Assembly (NCBI RefSeq): GCF_900106995.1
Contig: NZ_FNOK01000008.1
Coordinates: forward strand, 1-64,000
DNA: 64,000 nucleotides
DNA from: Saccharopolyspora shandongensis
GTDB lineage: Bacteria; Actinomycetota; Actinomycetes; Mycobacteriales; Pseudonocardiaceae
Direction of reading: 5' to 3'
The notes below the pieces were generated by a model. The model had not been told where the DNA came from. It saw nothing but the letters and a program-made list of their open reading frames with translations, and did no database searches. Every line of letters starts with the position of its first letter. The stretch's first letter is position 1. Positions 6,939 to 15,247 of the stretch are shown piece after piece. Made by a program: the position numbers and the translations under genes.

Positions 6939-8483
6939 TCAGTTGCTCGCGGGGGCCGCCGGTCGGGCGAGCAGGCCTTGCGGCGTGGTGCCGGTTTCGG
7001 TGAGGTCGAGGCCGAGTTCGGCTCGTTCGACCAGCCAGCGGCTGGGCCGGTAGCGCGGGTCGCCGGTGGCCGATTGCAGGGCGCGCAGCACCGCTAGCAC
7101 GCGGCGCGGGCCGACGTGCTGGCCCCATTCCAGGGGGCCGCGCGGGTAGCCGAGCGCGAGGCGCACCGCCGTGTCGATGTCGGCGGGCGTGGCGAGGCGT
7201 TGTTCGGCGATGAAGCAGCTGGTGTTCACGATCGACGCGAGCAGCCGCTGCGCGATCATGCCCGCGCCGTCGCGGACGACGGTCACCGACCGGCCGGTCG
7301 CGGCCAGCGCCGCCCAGGCCGAGCGCGCAAGCCCCGGCTCGCTCGCCGGGTGCACGGTCAGCGTGAACCGCTTCTCGGTGCTGAGCGGATCGACGCCGCA
7401 CACCCGCGTCGGAGGCAGACCGGCCGAAAGCGCGGCGGTCGCGGCGCTGTGGCCGTACGGAGCGAGGAGGATGGCGGCCGCTTCAGAGGGCTCGTCGCCG
7501 CGCTCCACCGGCACGCCCGCCTCGCCCAGCACGTCGAGCAGCTCCGCGTTGTCCGACCAGATCGGGCGCGTCTCCGCCTGCGGCGCCTGCGGCTCGGGCG
7601 GCTCCTGCTTCGCGCCGTCGACGTAGGCGTAGAAGCCCTCGCCGACCTTCCGGCCGAGCAGCCCCGCTTCCAGCCGAGAGCGGGTGATCGGCGATGGCCG
7701 CAGCCGCGGATCGCCGTAGTAGCCAGTCCAGATGCTCTCCGTCGCCGGATGCGTGACGTCCAGCGCGGTGAGGTCCATCAGCTCGAACGGGCCCATCCGC
7801 AGGCCCAGCACGTCGCGGCCGATCCGGTCGACGTCGGCAGGCGCGGCCAGGCCCTCGCCCAGGATCTGCAGCGCCTCGGTGATCAGCCCGCGGCCGGCGT
7901 GGTTGACCAGGAAGCCCGGCGTGTCGGTGGCCCGCACCGGCTCGTGGCCCAGCCGCCGCACCAGGTCGACGAGCGCGCCCGGGATCCACTCGGCGGTCCG
8001 GGCGCCGGGGATCACCTCGACCAGGCGCATCAGCGGGACGGGGTTGAAGAAGTGCAGGCCGGCCAGCCGGCCGGGGTCGGCGAGCGCGGTGGCGATCGAG
8101 GTCACCGACAGCGAGCTGGTGTTGGTGGCGAACACGGTATGCGCCGGGCAGATCTTCTCCAGCTCGGCGAACAGCTCGCGCTTGGTCGGCAGGTCCTCGC
8201 GGACCGCCTCGATCACCAGGTCGCAGCCGGTAGGCGCCAGCGGGCCGTCGACCGGCCGCAGCCGGGCCCGCGCCGCGGCGGCGTCGGCACCGGTCATCCG
8301 GCCCTTGCCGGCGAGCTTGTCGAACATCTGCCCGATCTGGTCGACCGCGGCGGACACGGCCTCGGGGCGGGCGTCGGCGAGCTCCACGGTCAGCCCGGCG
8401 GCCGCGGCCAGCTGCGCGATGCCCCGCCCCATCACGCCGGTGCCGATCACCCGCACGGTGTTGACCCGCTGCGCCCACTGCAT
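6939..8483 (-). CDS. 3-hydroxyacyl-CoA dehydrogenase, PaaH/HbdA-like with duplicated C-terminal domain
   Basis: NAD-dependent oxidation of 3-hydroxyacyl-CoA to 3-ketoacyl-CoA. The 514 residues start with a Rossmann fold (VIGTGVMGRGIA, about 12-23), then NTSSLSV near 121 and the family signature HFFNPVP near 144-150. Two 3HCDH C-terminal domains follow, one around 190-290 (GFLVNHAGRGLITEAL) and a second after 395 (GMIAQRLLASIVNTS, LGYPRGPLEW). That double arrangement is known from PaaH-type proteins. The ATG at 8483 is preceded by GGGAGG at the right distance. It probably forms an operon with the acyl-CoA dehydrogenase downstream and is divergent from the thiolase. Confidence 0.9.
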   Translation of the reverse strand: MQWAQRVNTVRVIGTGVMGRGIAQLAAAAGLTVELADARPEAVSAAVDQIGQMFDKLAGKGRMTGADAAAARARLRPVDGPLAPTGCDLVIEAVREDLPTKRELFAELEKICPAHTVFATNTSSLSVTSIATALADPGRLAGLHFFNPVPLMRLVEVIPGARTAEWIPGALVDLVRRLGHEPVRATDTPGFLVNHAGRGLITEALQILGEGLAAPADVDRIGRDVLGLRMGPFELMDLTALDVTHPATESIWTGYYGDPRLRPSPITRSRLEAGLLGRKVGEGFYAYVDGAKQEPPEPQAPQAETRPIWSDNAELLDVLGEAGVPVERGDEPSEAAAILLAPYGHSAATAALSAGLPPTRVCGVDPLSTEKRFTLTVHPASEPGLARSAWAALAATGRSVTVVRDGAGMIAQRLLASIVNTSCFIAEQRLATPADIDTAVRLALGYPRGPLEWGQHVGPRRVLAVLRALQSATGDPRYRPSRWLVERAELGLDLTETGTTPQGLLARPAAPASN

Positions 8484-8542
8484 GGCCGACCTCCCAAGGT
8501 TTCCTCCGACGCACCATCGCACGGCTTGCCAATACCGTCCAA

Positions 8543-8563
8543 TACTGAATTGACCTCTCAGTA
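8543..8563. promoter_or_regulatory. Operator candidate between beta-oxidation genes
   Basis: TACTGA-N9-TCAGTA forms a 21-bp inverted repeat in the divergent region between the hydroxyacyl-CoA dehydrogenase and thiolase genes. The geometry suits a TetR-family (FadR/PaaR-like) repressor. No regulator is encoded beside it. Confidence 0.5.
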
Positions 8564-8669
8564 AGACGTGATCGAACATAATCGCCGAGCGTTTCGGCAC
8601 ACCGGGGCGCTGTGCTACGAACGAAACGGCGGCGGACACGGCCGCCACCGGGACTCGAAGGAGCAAGCG

Positions 8670-9878
8670 ATGCGCGAAGCGGTGATCTGCGAACCGCTGC
8701 GGACCCCGATCGGCCGGTTCGGCGGGGTGTTCAAGACCGTGCCGGCCGTCGAACTGGCGGCGACGGTGATCGAGGCGCTGCTGGCGCGCACCGGGCTGCC
8801 CGGCGAGGCGGTCGACGAGGTGATCCTCGGCCAGTGCTACCCGAACTCCGACGCCCCGGCGATCGGGCGCGTCGCCGCGCTGGACGCGGGCCTGCCCGTC
8901 GAGGTCGGCGGCACCCAGGTGGACCGCCGCTGCGGCTCCGGCCTGCAGGCCGTGCTGGACGCCGCGATGCAGGTGCAGACCGGCGTCAGCGACGTGGTGC
9001 TGGCCGGCGGCGCGGAGAGCATGAGCAGCGCGCCGTTCTACACCACCGAGGCCCGGTGGGGAATCCGCGGCAGCGGGCTGGAGCTGCACGACGCGCTGGC
9101 TCGCGGCCGGGTGACCGCGGGCGGCAAGAACTTCCCGGTGCCGGGCGGCATGCTCGAAACGGCCGAGAACCTGCGCCGCGAATACGGAATCTCGCGCACC
9201 GAGCAGGACGAGCTGTCGGTCCGCTCGCAGCAGCGCGCCGGTGCCGCGCAGCAGGCCGGGCGCTTCGCCGACGAGATCGTGCCGGTGACGGTGCGCTCCC
9301 GCAAGGGCGACACCGTGGTCGACGTCGACGAGCACCCGCGCCCGGAGACCACAATGGACAGCCTGTCGGCGCTGAAGCCGGTGCTGGGCAAGGCCGATCC
9401 GGAGGCGACGGTCACCGCGGGCAACGCCAGCGGGCAGAACGACGCGGCCGCGGTGTGCGTGGTGACGACGCCGGAGCGCGCGGCCGAGCTCGGGCTGCGG
9501 CCGCTGGTGCGGCTGGTGTCCTGGGCTCGGGCCGGGGTGCCGCCGCGGACGATGGGCAGCGGACCGGTGCCGGCGACCGCGAAGGCCTTGCAGCGCGCCG
9601 GAATCGGCTTGGCCGACATCGACCTGATCGAGCTCAACGAGGCGTTCGCCGCGCAGGTGCTGGCCTGCACCCGCGAGTGGGAGTTCAAGCCCGCCGACTT
9701 CGAGCGGCTCAACGTCAACGGCTCGGGGATCTCGCTGGGCCACCCGCTGGGCGCCACCGGCGGCCGCATCCTCGCGACGCTCTCGCGCGAGATGCACCGC
9801 CGCGAGGCCCGCTACGGCCTGGAAACGATGTGCATCGGTGGCGGCCAGGGCCTCGCCGCCGTCTTCGAACGCATCTGA
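8670..9878 (+). CDS. Acetyl-CoA acetyltransferase / 3-ketoacyl-CoA thiolase
   Basis: Catalyses thiolytic cleavage of 3-ketoacyl-CoA, or the reverse condensation of two acetyl-CoA. 402 residues. The acyl-accepting Cys is in DRRCGSG (about C88), NEAFAAQ lies in the C-terminal half, the catalytic His in GHPLGATGGR (about H358), and the second Cys in CIGGGQG (about C388). The ATG at 8670 follows GAAGGAG; an in-frame start 102 bases upstream would include the operator-like repeat and was rejected. Divergent from the dehydrogenase genes, which share the likely operator at 8543..8563. Confidence 0.93.
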   Translation: MREAVICEPLRTPIGRFGGVFKTVPAVELAATVIEALLARTGLPGEAVDEVILGQCYPNSDAPAIGRVAALDAGLPVEVGGTQVDRRCGSGLQAVLDAAMQVQTGVSDVVLAGGAESMSSAPFYTTEARWGIRGSGLELHDALARGRVTAGGKNFPVPGGMLETAENLRREYGISRTEQDELSVRSQQRAGAAQQAGRFADEIVPVTVRSRKGDTVVDVDEHPRPETTMDSLSALKPVLGKADPEATVTAGNASGQNDAAAVCVVTTPERAAELGLRPLVRLVSWARAGVPPRTMGSGPVPATAKALQRAGIGLADIDLIELNEAFAAQVLACTREWEFKPADFERLNVNGSGISLGHPLGATGGRILATLSREMHRREARYGLETMCIGGGQGLAAVFERI

Positions 9879-9889
9879 TCAAAGGCGAC

Positions 9890-9914
9890 GGGCACCCGTG
9901 ACGCACGGGTGCCC
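9890..9914. terminator. Terminator of thiolase gene
   Basis: GGGCACCCGTG (9890..9900) and CACGGGTGCCC (9904..9914) form a perfect 11-bp stem with a 3-base loop, 12 bases after the thiolase stop. Confidence 0.8.
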
Positions 9915-9954
9915 GCGGAGGCTGTCTGGATGTGCCGAGTATGCGCTGTGGAAG

Positions 9955-10183
9955 CGCAGGTCTTTGTCTTTGAAGCGCCGAAGGCGCTTAGCCCACCTTC
10001 GCAACCGGCACCGCCGCGGGTTCACGGTGCCCACCCCTCCGGGGTTCTCCCAGCGAGGACAGCCCCGACGTGGTGAATTGGCATTCATGATGTCGGGGAT
10101 CCCACAGCGAGAAGGCCGCAGTAACTCCCGCAGTGGGGCCGCCACCCGCACCGTCATGCAAAACGAGCCTGGAAACAGGCTTT
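9955..10183 (-). repeat. Dispersed ~230-bp repeat element, copy 1
   Basis: Read on the minus strand, this matches 53984..54192 over most of its length, with one extra internal segment. In element order it begins with hairpin AGCCTG-TTTC-CAGGCT followed by CGTTTT (10181..10161), then a conserved middle (including GAATGCCAATTCACCACG), and ends with hairpin AAGCGCC-TTC-GGCGCTT (9989..9973). It lies directly after the stop codon of the monooxygenase remnant, in the same sense. A short arginine-rich reading frame inside (NANSPRRGCP...RRWAKRLRRFKD) is conserved between copies but looks like a by-product of DNA/RNA conservation. Confidence 0.85.
10166..10181 (-). terminator. Terminator-like hairpin at element copy 1 boundary
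   Basis: On the minus strand AGCCTG-TTTC-CAGGCT is followed by CGTTTT. It lies two bases past the TAA stop of the monooxygenase remnant. Confidence 0.6.
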
Positions 10184-10352
10184 AGCTGTGGTGCACCGAC
10201 GCCACGTCGTAGAGGAACGGCTCCGCGTCGGCGATCTCACGCGCCGCCGACATGTGCTCCTGGCACGCCGGGTCGGCCAGCATCTCCTGGAACGCCTGCA
10301 CGCTCTCCCACTGCGCGTAGTTCGCCACGCGCGTGCCGTCGACGCTCGCGAC
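10182..10352 (-). pseudogene. Antibiotic biosynthesis monooxygenase (ABM) domain, C-terminal remnant
   Basis: The minus strand encodes VASVDGTRVANYAQWESV and continues to ADAEPFLYDVASVHHS, then TAA. This is the C-terminal half of a small ABM/quinol monooxygenase-like dimeric alpha-beta barrel. No start and no N-terminal half remain; upstream the sequence changes at about 10352 directly into a MarR remnant on the other strand. Both remnants have lost their 5' halves, as expected if one deletion removed the shared divergent promoter and both gene starts. Confidence 0.7.
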
Positions 10353-10353
10353 C

Positions 10354-10520
10354 GGCCGCGCCCGGCCGGTCGCGCTCACCGCTGAAGGCCGAAAGCGCTT
10401 GCGCGCGGCCGAAAGCGTGGTCACCGAGACCGAGACGCGGATGCTCGCCGGGCTCTCGGCCGGCGAGCAGGATCGCTGTCGGCCCTGCTCGCCAGGTGTG
10501 CGGACAACCTCGGCGGCTGA
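10354..10520 (+). pseudogene. MarR-family regulator, frameshifted C-terminal remnant
   Basis: The plus strand reads GRARPVALTAEGRKRLRAAE and on through ETRMLAGLSAGEQDR, the wing and dimerisation helix of a MarR protein. A frameshift follows near 10474: the next frame continues as LSALLARCADNLGG and TGA, the expected MarR end. The N-terminal DNA-binding part is missing. With the adjacent monooxygenase fragment it marks a deletion junction between two formerly divergent genes. Confidence 0.7.
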
Positions 10521-10525
10521 TGCGG

Positions 10526-11368
10526 CTACTGCACGATCGGCACGGCCGCGCCGGTGACGGTCACCCGCGGGTCCTCGGGGTCGACGTCGACGATGAGCTC
10601 GCTGCGCCGCCCCATGTCCTGCCCCTGCACGATGGTGATCCGCTTCGGCTCGGACACCTTTCCCAGGGCCCGGAGGTAGCCGCCGAAAGCGGCCGCCGCC
10701 GCACCGGTCGCCGCGTCCTCGACCACGCCGCCGATCGCGAACGGGTCGCGGGCGTGCACGACTCCCGCCTCGTCCTGCCAGAACAGGTGCACCGTGGTCC
10801 AGTCGTACTCGCGCATCAGGTCGGCGAGCGCGTCGAAGTCGTAGTCGAGATCCGCCAGGCGCTCGCGCGACCGCGCGGCCAGCACGAGGTGGTTGTTCCC
10901 GCCGAACGCGACGTGCGACGGCCAGGCCGGGTCGAGGTCGTCGGCCGACCAGCGCAGGGCCGCCAGGGCGCGGCCGAGCTCGTCGGCGGTCGCCGGCCGC
11001 GAGCGGGCGGGCACGCTGGTGAGGCTGGCGACGACCGAATCCCGCTTGCTGGTGCTCACCTCGATGGTGCCCGCGGGCGTTTCGAAGGTGATGTCGCCGG
11101 TCCCATCGCGCTCGGCCAGCGCGACGGCGGTCGCGACCGTGGCGTGACCGCAGAAGGCGACCTCGGCCAGCGGGCTGAAGAAGCGGAGCCGGTAGTGGCG
11201 CTCGGCGGCCTCGATCGGGGCGAGGAAAGCGGTTTCGGAGTAACCGACGTCGGCGGCGATCCGCTGCATGGCGCTGTCGTCGAGCTCGCGGGCGTCGAGC
11301 ACGACACCGGCCGGGTTGCCGCCACTGGGGTCGGTGGTGAATGCGGAGTAACGCTGCACATCGGTCAT
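10526..11368 (-). CDS. PhzF-family isomerase
   Basis: Two-lobed cytoplasmic epimerase/isomerase-fold protein of 280 residues, named after the phenazine isomerase PhzF but common outside phenazine clusters. FTTDPSGGNPAGVVL near 10-24, the Glu in SETAF (about E45, the catalytic acid in PhzF), and FCGHATVATA near 72-81 are visible; ATGAAAAAFGGYL marks the second lobe. ATG at 11368. It is divergent from a LysR regulator with an 84-bp gap, the usual target arrangement. No phenazine genes are nearby, so the substrate is unknown. Confidence 0.88.
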   Translation of the reverse strand: MTDVQRYSAFTTDPSGGNPAGVVLDARELDDSAMQRIAADVGYSETAFLAPIEAAERHYRLRFFSPLAEVAFCGHATVATAVALAERDGTGDITFETPAGTIEVSTSKRDSVVASLTSVPARSRPATADELGRALAALRWSADDLDPAWPSHVAFGGNNHLVLAARSRERLADLDYDFDALADLMREYDWTTVHLFWQDEAGVVHARDPFAIGGVVEDAATGAAAAAFGGYLRALGKVSEPKRITIVQGQDMGRRSELIVDVDPEDPRVTVTGAAVPIVQ

Positions 11369-11452
11369 GCCGAGAACTCTGCCACCGAGGCCCCATCGCG
11401 TCCAACGATGAATCTCGATGGTTCCTATTTCAAAATTCGATACACTTCCACC

Positions 11453-12343
11453 GTGGACACCCGCCTCCTGCAGACTTTCATGGTCTTGGCCCGCACCGGA
11501 AGCTTCACCGCCGCCGCAGCAGAGCTGCACGTCGTCCAATCCACCGTCACCAGCCACATCAAAGCGCTGGAAGGCGAACTTGACGTGCGGCTGTTCGACC
11601 GCCTCCCGCAAGGGGCGCGCCTGACCGACGCGGGTCGGCGCGTCGCGGCGCACGCCCGCGATCTGCTGGACGTCGAGCGGCGGCTGCACGACTCGGCGGG
11701 CAGCCGCGGCACCATCGCCGGCGAGGTCGTCATCGGGGCCACCGAATCGCTGTGCGCGTACCTGCTCCCGCAGGTGATCTCGGCATTGGCCACCACGCAC
11801 CCCGACATCCAGGTGCACCTGAAGCCGCTGGGCACCGCGAACGCGTTGCAGGGCCTGGGGCGCCCGGAAGGCGGCCTGGACATCGCGCTGCTGCTCGACG
11901 ACGTCGTCGCCACCGAGTACGCGGCGCGGACGATCGGCGGGCAGGCCATCGAGCTCGTCGCCGCCCCGGGGCACCCGGCCGCCGGTGGGCACCACGACTG
12001 GCAGGATCTCGCGGCGCACCAGTACTTCCTGCTGGAGGAAGGCTGTTCCTACACGGACCGTTTCCTGCGCGATCTCACGGCGGCGTCGGCGACGCGGCCG
12101 CGGATCACCCGCTTCGGCAGCATCGAAGCGGCCCGCTCCTGCGTGGCCGCCGGACTCGGCCTGTCCGTGCTGCCCCGCCTCGCCGTCGTCGACCAGCTCG
12201 CGAACGGATCGCTGTGCCGCGTGAACGGCCCGGAGCTGGCCGAAACCCCGCTGCACCTGGTGACGAACCAGCGCAGGTGGGCCTCCCCCGCCGTCACGAC
12301 CACCGCCGAAGCCATCGCGCAGGCCGGGCGGCAATCCCGTTGA
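11453..12343 (+). CDS. LysR-family transcriptional regulator
   Basis: A 296-residue regulator with an N-terminal winged helix-turn-helix (about 2-60: LLQTFMVLARTGSFTAAAAE, then QSTVTSHIKALEGEL) and a periplasmic-binding-protein-like effector domain (about 88-290, beginning GEVVIGATES). GTG at 11453 gives the canonical LysR start MDTRLLQTF; an ATG 45 bases upstream is possible but adds an atypical head. Probably activates the divergent phzF-like gene. The AT-rich stretch between (about 11420..11445) is the natural binding region. Confidence 0.88.
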   Translation: MDTRLLQTFMVLARTGSFTAAAAELHVVQSTVTSHIKALEGELDVRLFDRLPQGARLTDAGRRVAAHARDLLDVERRLHDSAGSRGTIAGEVVIGATESLCAYLLPQVISALATTHPDIQVHLKPLGTANALQGLGRPEGGLDIALLLDDVVATEYAARTIGGQAIELVAAPGHPAAGGHHDWQDLAAHQYFLLEEGCSYTDRFLRDLTAASATRPRITRFGSIEAARSCVAAGLGLSVLPRLAVVDQLANGSLCRVNGPELAETPLHLVTNQRRWASPAVTTTAEAIAQAGRQSR

Positions 12344-12356
12344 CCGGCAACGGGAT
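12334..12356. terminator. Bidirectional hairpin spanning LysR stop
   Basis: ATCCCGTTG (12334..12342) and CAACGGGAT (12348..12356) form a 9-bp stem between two convergent genes. The stem includes the LysR stop codon. Confidence 0.55.
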
Positions 12357-12359
12357 CCG

Positions 12360-13235
12360 CTAGGCCGTCCCGGCAGCAGCCTCCATCTCGGCCAGGGCGA
12401 GCTCGAAGATGCGTTGCTGCTCCTCCGTCACCGGCACGTCCCCCTCGCCTGCCTCCTCGGCCGCCTCGATCCACTCGCGGATGATCACCTCGATGATGTC
12501 CGGCACCCCGGTGCCCAACAGCATCTCGATCAACGGCCAGGCGTGCATCTCCTGGGGAAACCGCGCCGCGCAGAAGTGGGTTCTGGCTTCCTGCCACGTC
12601 TTCCGCGCCGCCTCCGGGCCGTCGGCGTGGGCCGCGTCGTGCAACAGGCGGCACCAACCGACGCCGATGAGGTCGGAGCAGCCGCTGAAATCGGAGCCCC
12701 AGGGGGAGGTTTCCGCGACCTCGCGGAACAACGCGACCGCCGCGGCGCGATCACCGGCGGCGTAGAGGTCGTTGGCCGGGCCCAGCTTCGCTTCCAGCCG
12801 CCCGCGCGGCGTCGCCCCGTGCTTGGCGACGTAGGCTTCCATCTCCTCGATGTATTCGCGCATGCCGTCCGCGGACGCCCGCAGGTGGTCGGAGTACCAC
12901 CACAGCTCGGCGGTCTCGTCCTGGTCGACGCCGCCGGCTTCGGCTGCCTGCAACAGCTCGACGGCCCGGTCGTTGTCCTCGTCCATCTCGTCCGGGTCCA
13001 CGCAGTCTTCCAGCTCGTCCAGGTGCCCGTACGCCCCGGCGAGCGCCAGGACGCCTCGAACGTCCTCGGGCACGTCCCCGGCCGCCAGCCGCTCCTCCAC
13101 GGCCGACGCGACATGCCCCCAGCCCGCTTCCTCGGCCAGCCCGCCGGAAGCGGTGAAGAACGCGGCGATCTCCGGCGGCAGCTTCCCGGAGCCGATCAGG
13201 GCGGTGACGCTGGCGGGAACCGACGGCAGGTCCAT
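12360..13235 (-). CDS. Hypothetical acidic helical (TPR-like) protein
   Basis: I do not recognise a characterised family. The 291-residue product is acidic, without signal peptide or membrane segment, and largely helical with TPR/HEAT-like alternation, for example GPANDLYAAGDRAAAVALF and the following SP(W)GSDFSGCSDLIGVGWCRLL. The start is well supported: GGAGGAG lies five bases before the ATG at 13235. It faces LysR and has no obvious operon partners. Similar solitary proteins in actinobacteria are annotated as hypothetical; a role in binding another protein would be a guess. Confidence 0.75.
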   Translation of the reverse strand: MDLPSVPASVTALIGSGKLPPEIAAFFTASGGLAEEAGWGHVASAVEERLAAGDVPEDVRGVLALAGAYGHLDELEDCVDPDEMDEDNDRAVELLQAAEAGGVDQDETAELWWYSDHLRASADGMREYIEEMEAYVAKHGATPRGRLEAKLGPANDLYAAGDRAAAVALFREVAETSPWGSDFSGCSDLIGVGWCRLLHDAAHADGPEAARKTWQEARTHFCAARFPQEMHAWPLIEMLLGTGVPDIIEVIIREWIEAAEEAGEGDVPVTEEQQRIFELALAEMEAAAGTA

Positions 13236-13531
13236 GCTTCTCCTCCTTCGAAGTCGATCAGCCATCGTGCCAGGTCCACCGCCCCGGAGACCGGCGAAAG
13301 CGGGAAATCGATCAGCTCGCAGCTGGGCTGCCTGGCGAAAGGGGAACGATGCTCGGTCCGAGCACATGGGGTTGCGCAGGTGCAGCGGTGCTCCGCTGAT
13401 CAGCGCAGGGCGGCGAGTCCACCGGACTTCCTGGTCGCCACCATGACCGATCCCGCAATCCTGGCACTACTGCGCTGCAACGCCTGAATCAGACCTATTT
13501 GGACAGATCTGGTTCCCCTCCGCCAAGCAGA
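13236..13531. other. Gene-free spacer between hypothetical gene and phosphatase terminator
   Basis: About 300 bases holding the upstream region of the hypothetical gene. No ORF with family resemblance, repeat or RNA signal was seen. Confidence 0.5.
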
Positions 13532-13566
13532 AGTGGGCCCCGCTGCGCGCGGCAGCGGGGCCCACT
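13532..13566. terminator. Terminator of alkaline phosphatase gene
   Basis: A 15-bp perfect stem (13532..13546 with 13552..13566, core GTGGGCCCCGCTGC) and 5-base loop lies just past the phosphatase stop. Confidence 0.85.
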
Positions 13567-13579
13567 CTCCGAGCTGTGG

Positions 13580-14950
13580 TCAGCGGAGGCCGAGCGCCCG
13601 GCCGATAGTGCGGAAGATGTCGGTCTGGTCGGTCAGGCCGACGATGTTCGCCGCGCCCGGGCCCATGCCCGCGACGCGGACCTGGGTGCCGGTGTGCTCC
13701 TGGGACTCGCCCGGGGTGTTCGTGGCGTAGTTCATCGTCATCGGCACGCCCTCGTTGGTGATCAGCGTGGCGGTCTGGCCGGGGCTCTTGGCGTCGTTGG
13801 GGATGATCTGGCTGGTGTGGCCGTGGTCGGCGCTGATCAGCACGAGCGTTTCGGGGTGGCTCTTGGCGTAGTCCGTGGCCACCTTGACCGCCGCGTCGAG
13901 CCCGACGGTCTCACCGATCTGGCCGCACGGGTTGGCGGCGTGGTCCTGCTTGTCGATGCTCGCGCCCTCGACCTGCAGGAAGAACCCCTTGCCCCGGCCC
14001 TGCGGCTGGTCGAGCAGCTCGATGGCCTTGCCGGTCATCTCGGCGAGCTTCGGCGCGGCGGCCGGCAGCTTCGGGTTCGCCTCGCAGCGGGTCGGGTCGG
14101 TGCCGCCGACCTTGGCACCGGGGCCGGTCCACTGCACCTCCATGTTGCCACCCGCGAACAGCCCCAGCAGCGGCCGGTCCGCGCGGGCGGCCTGCAGCCC
14201 GGCGCGGTCGGTGACGAGGTCGTAACCGGCCTGCTTGGCCTGGTCCAGCACCGTCCGGCCCTTGAACTCGCCTGCCTGCACGGTCTGGTCGAAGTACTTC
14301 TTGCCGCCGCCGAGCAGCACGTCGGGCGCCGTCTGCACGAGCTGTTCGGCGATCGAACCGGCGCCGCCGTTCTCCTTGGCGTTGGCGGGGCACTTCTGCA
14401 TCGACTGCGGGCCCTTGCAGTCCCGGTCGACCACGTGCGAGCCGAGCACGGCCGGGGTGGCGTCCTGCAGCTCGGCGGTGGTCACGTTGCCGGTGCGCAG
14501 TCCGGCGCGCTTGGCGTTCTCCAGCAGCGTGGGCAGCGGGTTGCCGTGCGCGTCGACCGAGATCGCGCCGTTGTAGGTCTTCGACCCAGTCGCCCAGGCC
14601 GACCCGGTGGCCGCGGAATCCGGCACGTAGTTCGGCGTCCCCGGGTCGCCCTTCTGCACCGAGTAGGTGGTGTACGAGCCGGTCAGCGGCAGCTCGTCCA
14701 GGGCCAGTCGGCCCGCGGCGCCGTGCTCGTAGTTCCGGGCGGCGGTGATCTCCGAGTCACCCATGCCGTCGCCGATGAACAGGATCACGTTGCGCGCGGG
14801 GCCGTCCTTGACGGCCTGCCGGACGGCCGGGGTGCGGTCGCCTGCGAAGAACTGCGGGCCTTGGGCGAACGCGAACGGAGCCGCGACGAGCACCGCGGCG
14901 CTCAGCGCGCCGGCGCCGAGCAGGCGTCCGCGGGTCAACAACCGGGTCAT
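13580..14950 (-). CDS. Secreted alkaline phosphatase, PhoA family
   Basis: Extracytoplasmic phosphomonoesterase of 456 residues releasing phosphate from organic esters. N-terminal signal sequence (MTRLLTRGRLLGAGALSAAV, cut near FAFA-QGP). Metal/catalytic motifs: FIGDGMGDSE near 58-66 and PDSAATGSAWATG near 110-122, where the first Ser (about S112) is the phosphorylated nucleophile; the later SADHGHTSQ supplies zinc ligands. ATG at 14950. The region upstream contains GTTCATCTCAT (about 15048..15058 on the minus strand), loosely like one PHO-box unit, so PhoP control is possible but unproven. The 5'-nucleotidase a few kb away could share phosphate scavenging. Confidence 0.93.
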   Translation of the reverse strand: MTRLLTRGRLLGAGALSAAVLVAAPFAFAQGPQFFAGDRTPAVRQAVKDGPARNVILFIGDGMGDSEITAARNYEHGAAGRLALDELPLTGSYTTYSVQKGDPGTPNYVPDSAATGSAWATGSKTYNGAISVDAHGNPLPTLLENAKRAGLRTGNVTTAELQDATPAVLGSHVVDRDCKGPQSMQKCPANAKENGGAGSIAEQLVQTAPDVLLGGGKKYFDQTVQAGEFKGRTVLDQAKQAGYDLVTDRAGLQAARADRPLLGLFAGGNMEVQWTGPGAKVGGTDPTRCEANPKLPAAAPKLAEMTGKAIELLDQPQGRGKGFFLQVEGASIDKQDHAANPCGQIGETVGLDAAVKVATDYAKSHPETLVLISADHGHTSQIIPNDAKSPGQTATLITNEGVPMTMNYATNTPGESQEHTGTQVRVAGMGPGAANIVGLTDQTDIFRTIGRALGLR

Positions 14951-15247
14951 CGGACTTCTCCCAGTGCGAGATCGGGAAGGTGGACCGGCCTATTCACACC
15001 CGGCCGCATTTGCGCGAGGCGACGGCAGCCCAACGCCGCGGGGACGATGAGATGAACAGCTGGACAGGGGCTGTCACCTCCCCCGCGTTCGGCCGCAAAT
15101 GCCCGTTTGACGTGGGAAATCGCCGGACGCGCGCGGGATCACCACTGTCGCAACAGGACAGTCGGCGGCCGCGGCGGCGCCTCGTGGTTGCGCCATCCGG
15201 TAGCGTTGATCCCGCAGAGATGGACCACCGACGTTGGGGTGAGTGCG

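Noticed and set aside
6939..9797. Long minus-strand frame joining the hydroxyacyl-CoA dehydrogenase with sequence opposite the thiolase
   Set aside because: The extension is antisense to the thiolase gene; the ATG at 8483 has a proper ribosome binding site.
9879..10157. A 92-codon Arg-rich open frame within repeat copy 1
   Set aside because: Conservation with copy 2 follows the DNA, not the frame: the second copy has a different start, an internal gap and a different end.
10526..12334. Long minus-strand frame extending the PhzF protein N-terminally
   Set aside because: The extra residues are antisense to the LysR gene; PhzF proteins start at MTDVQRYSAF.
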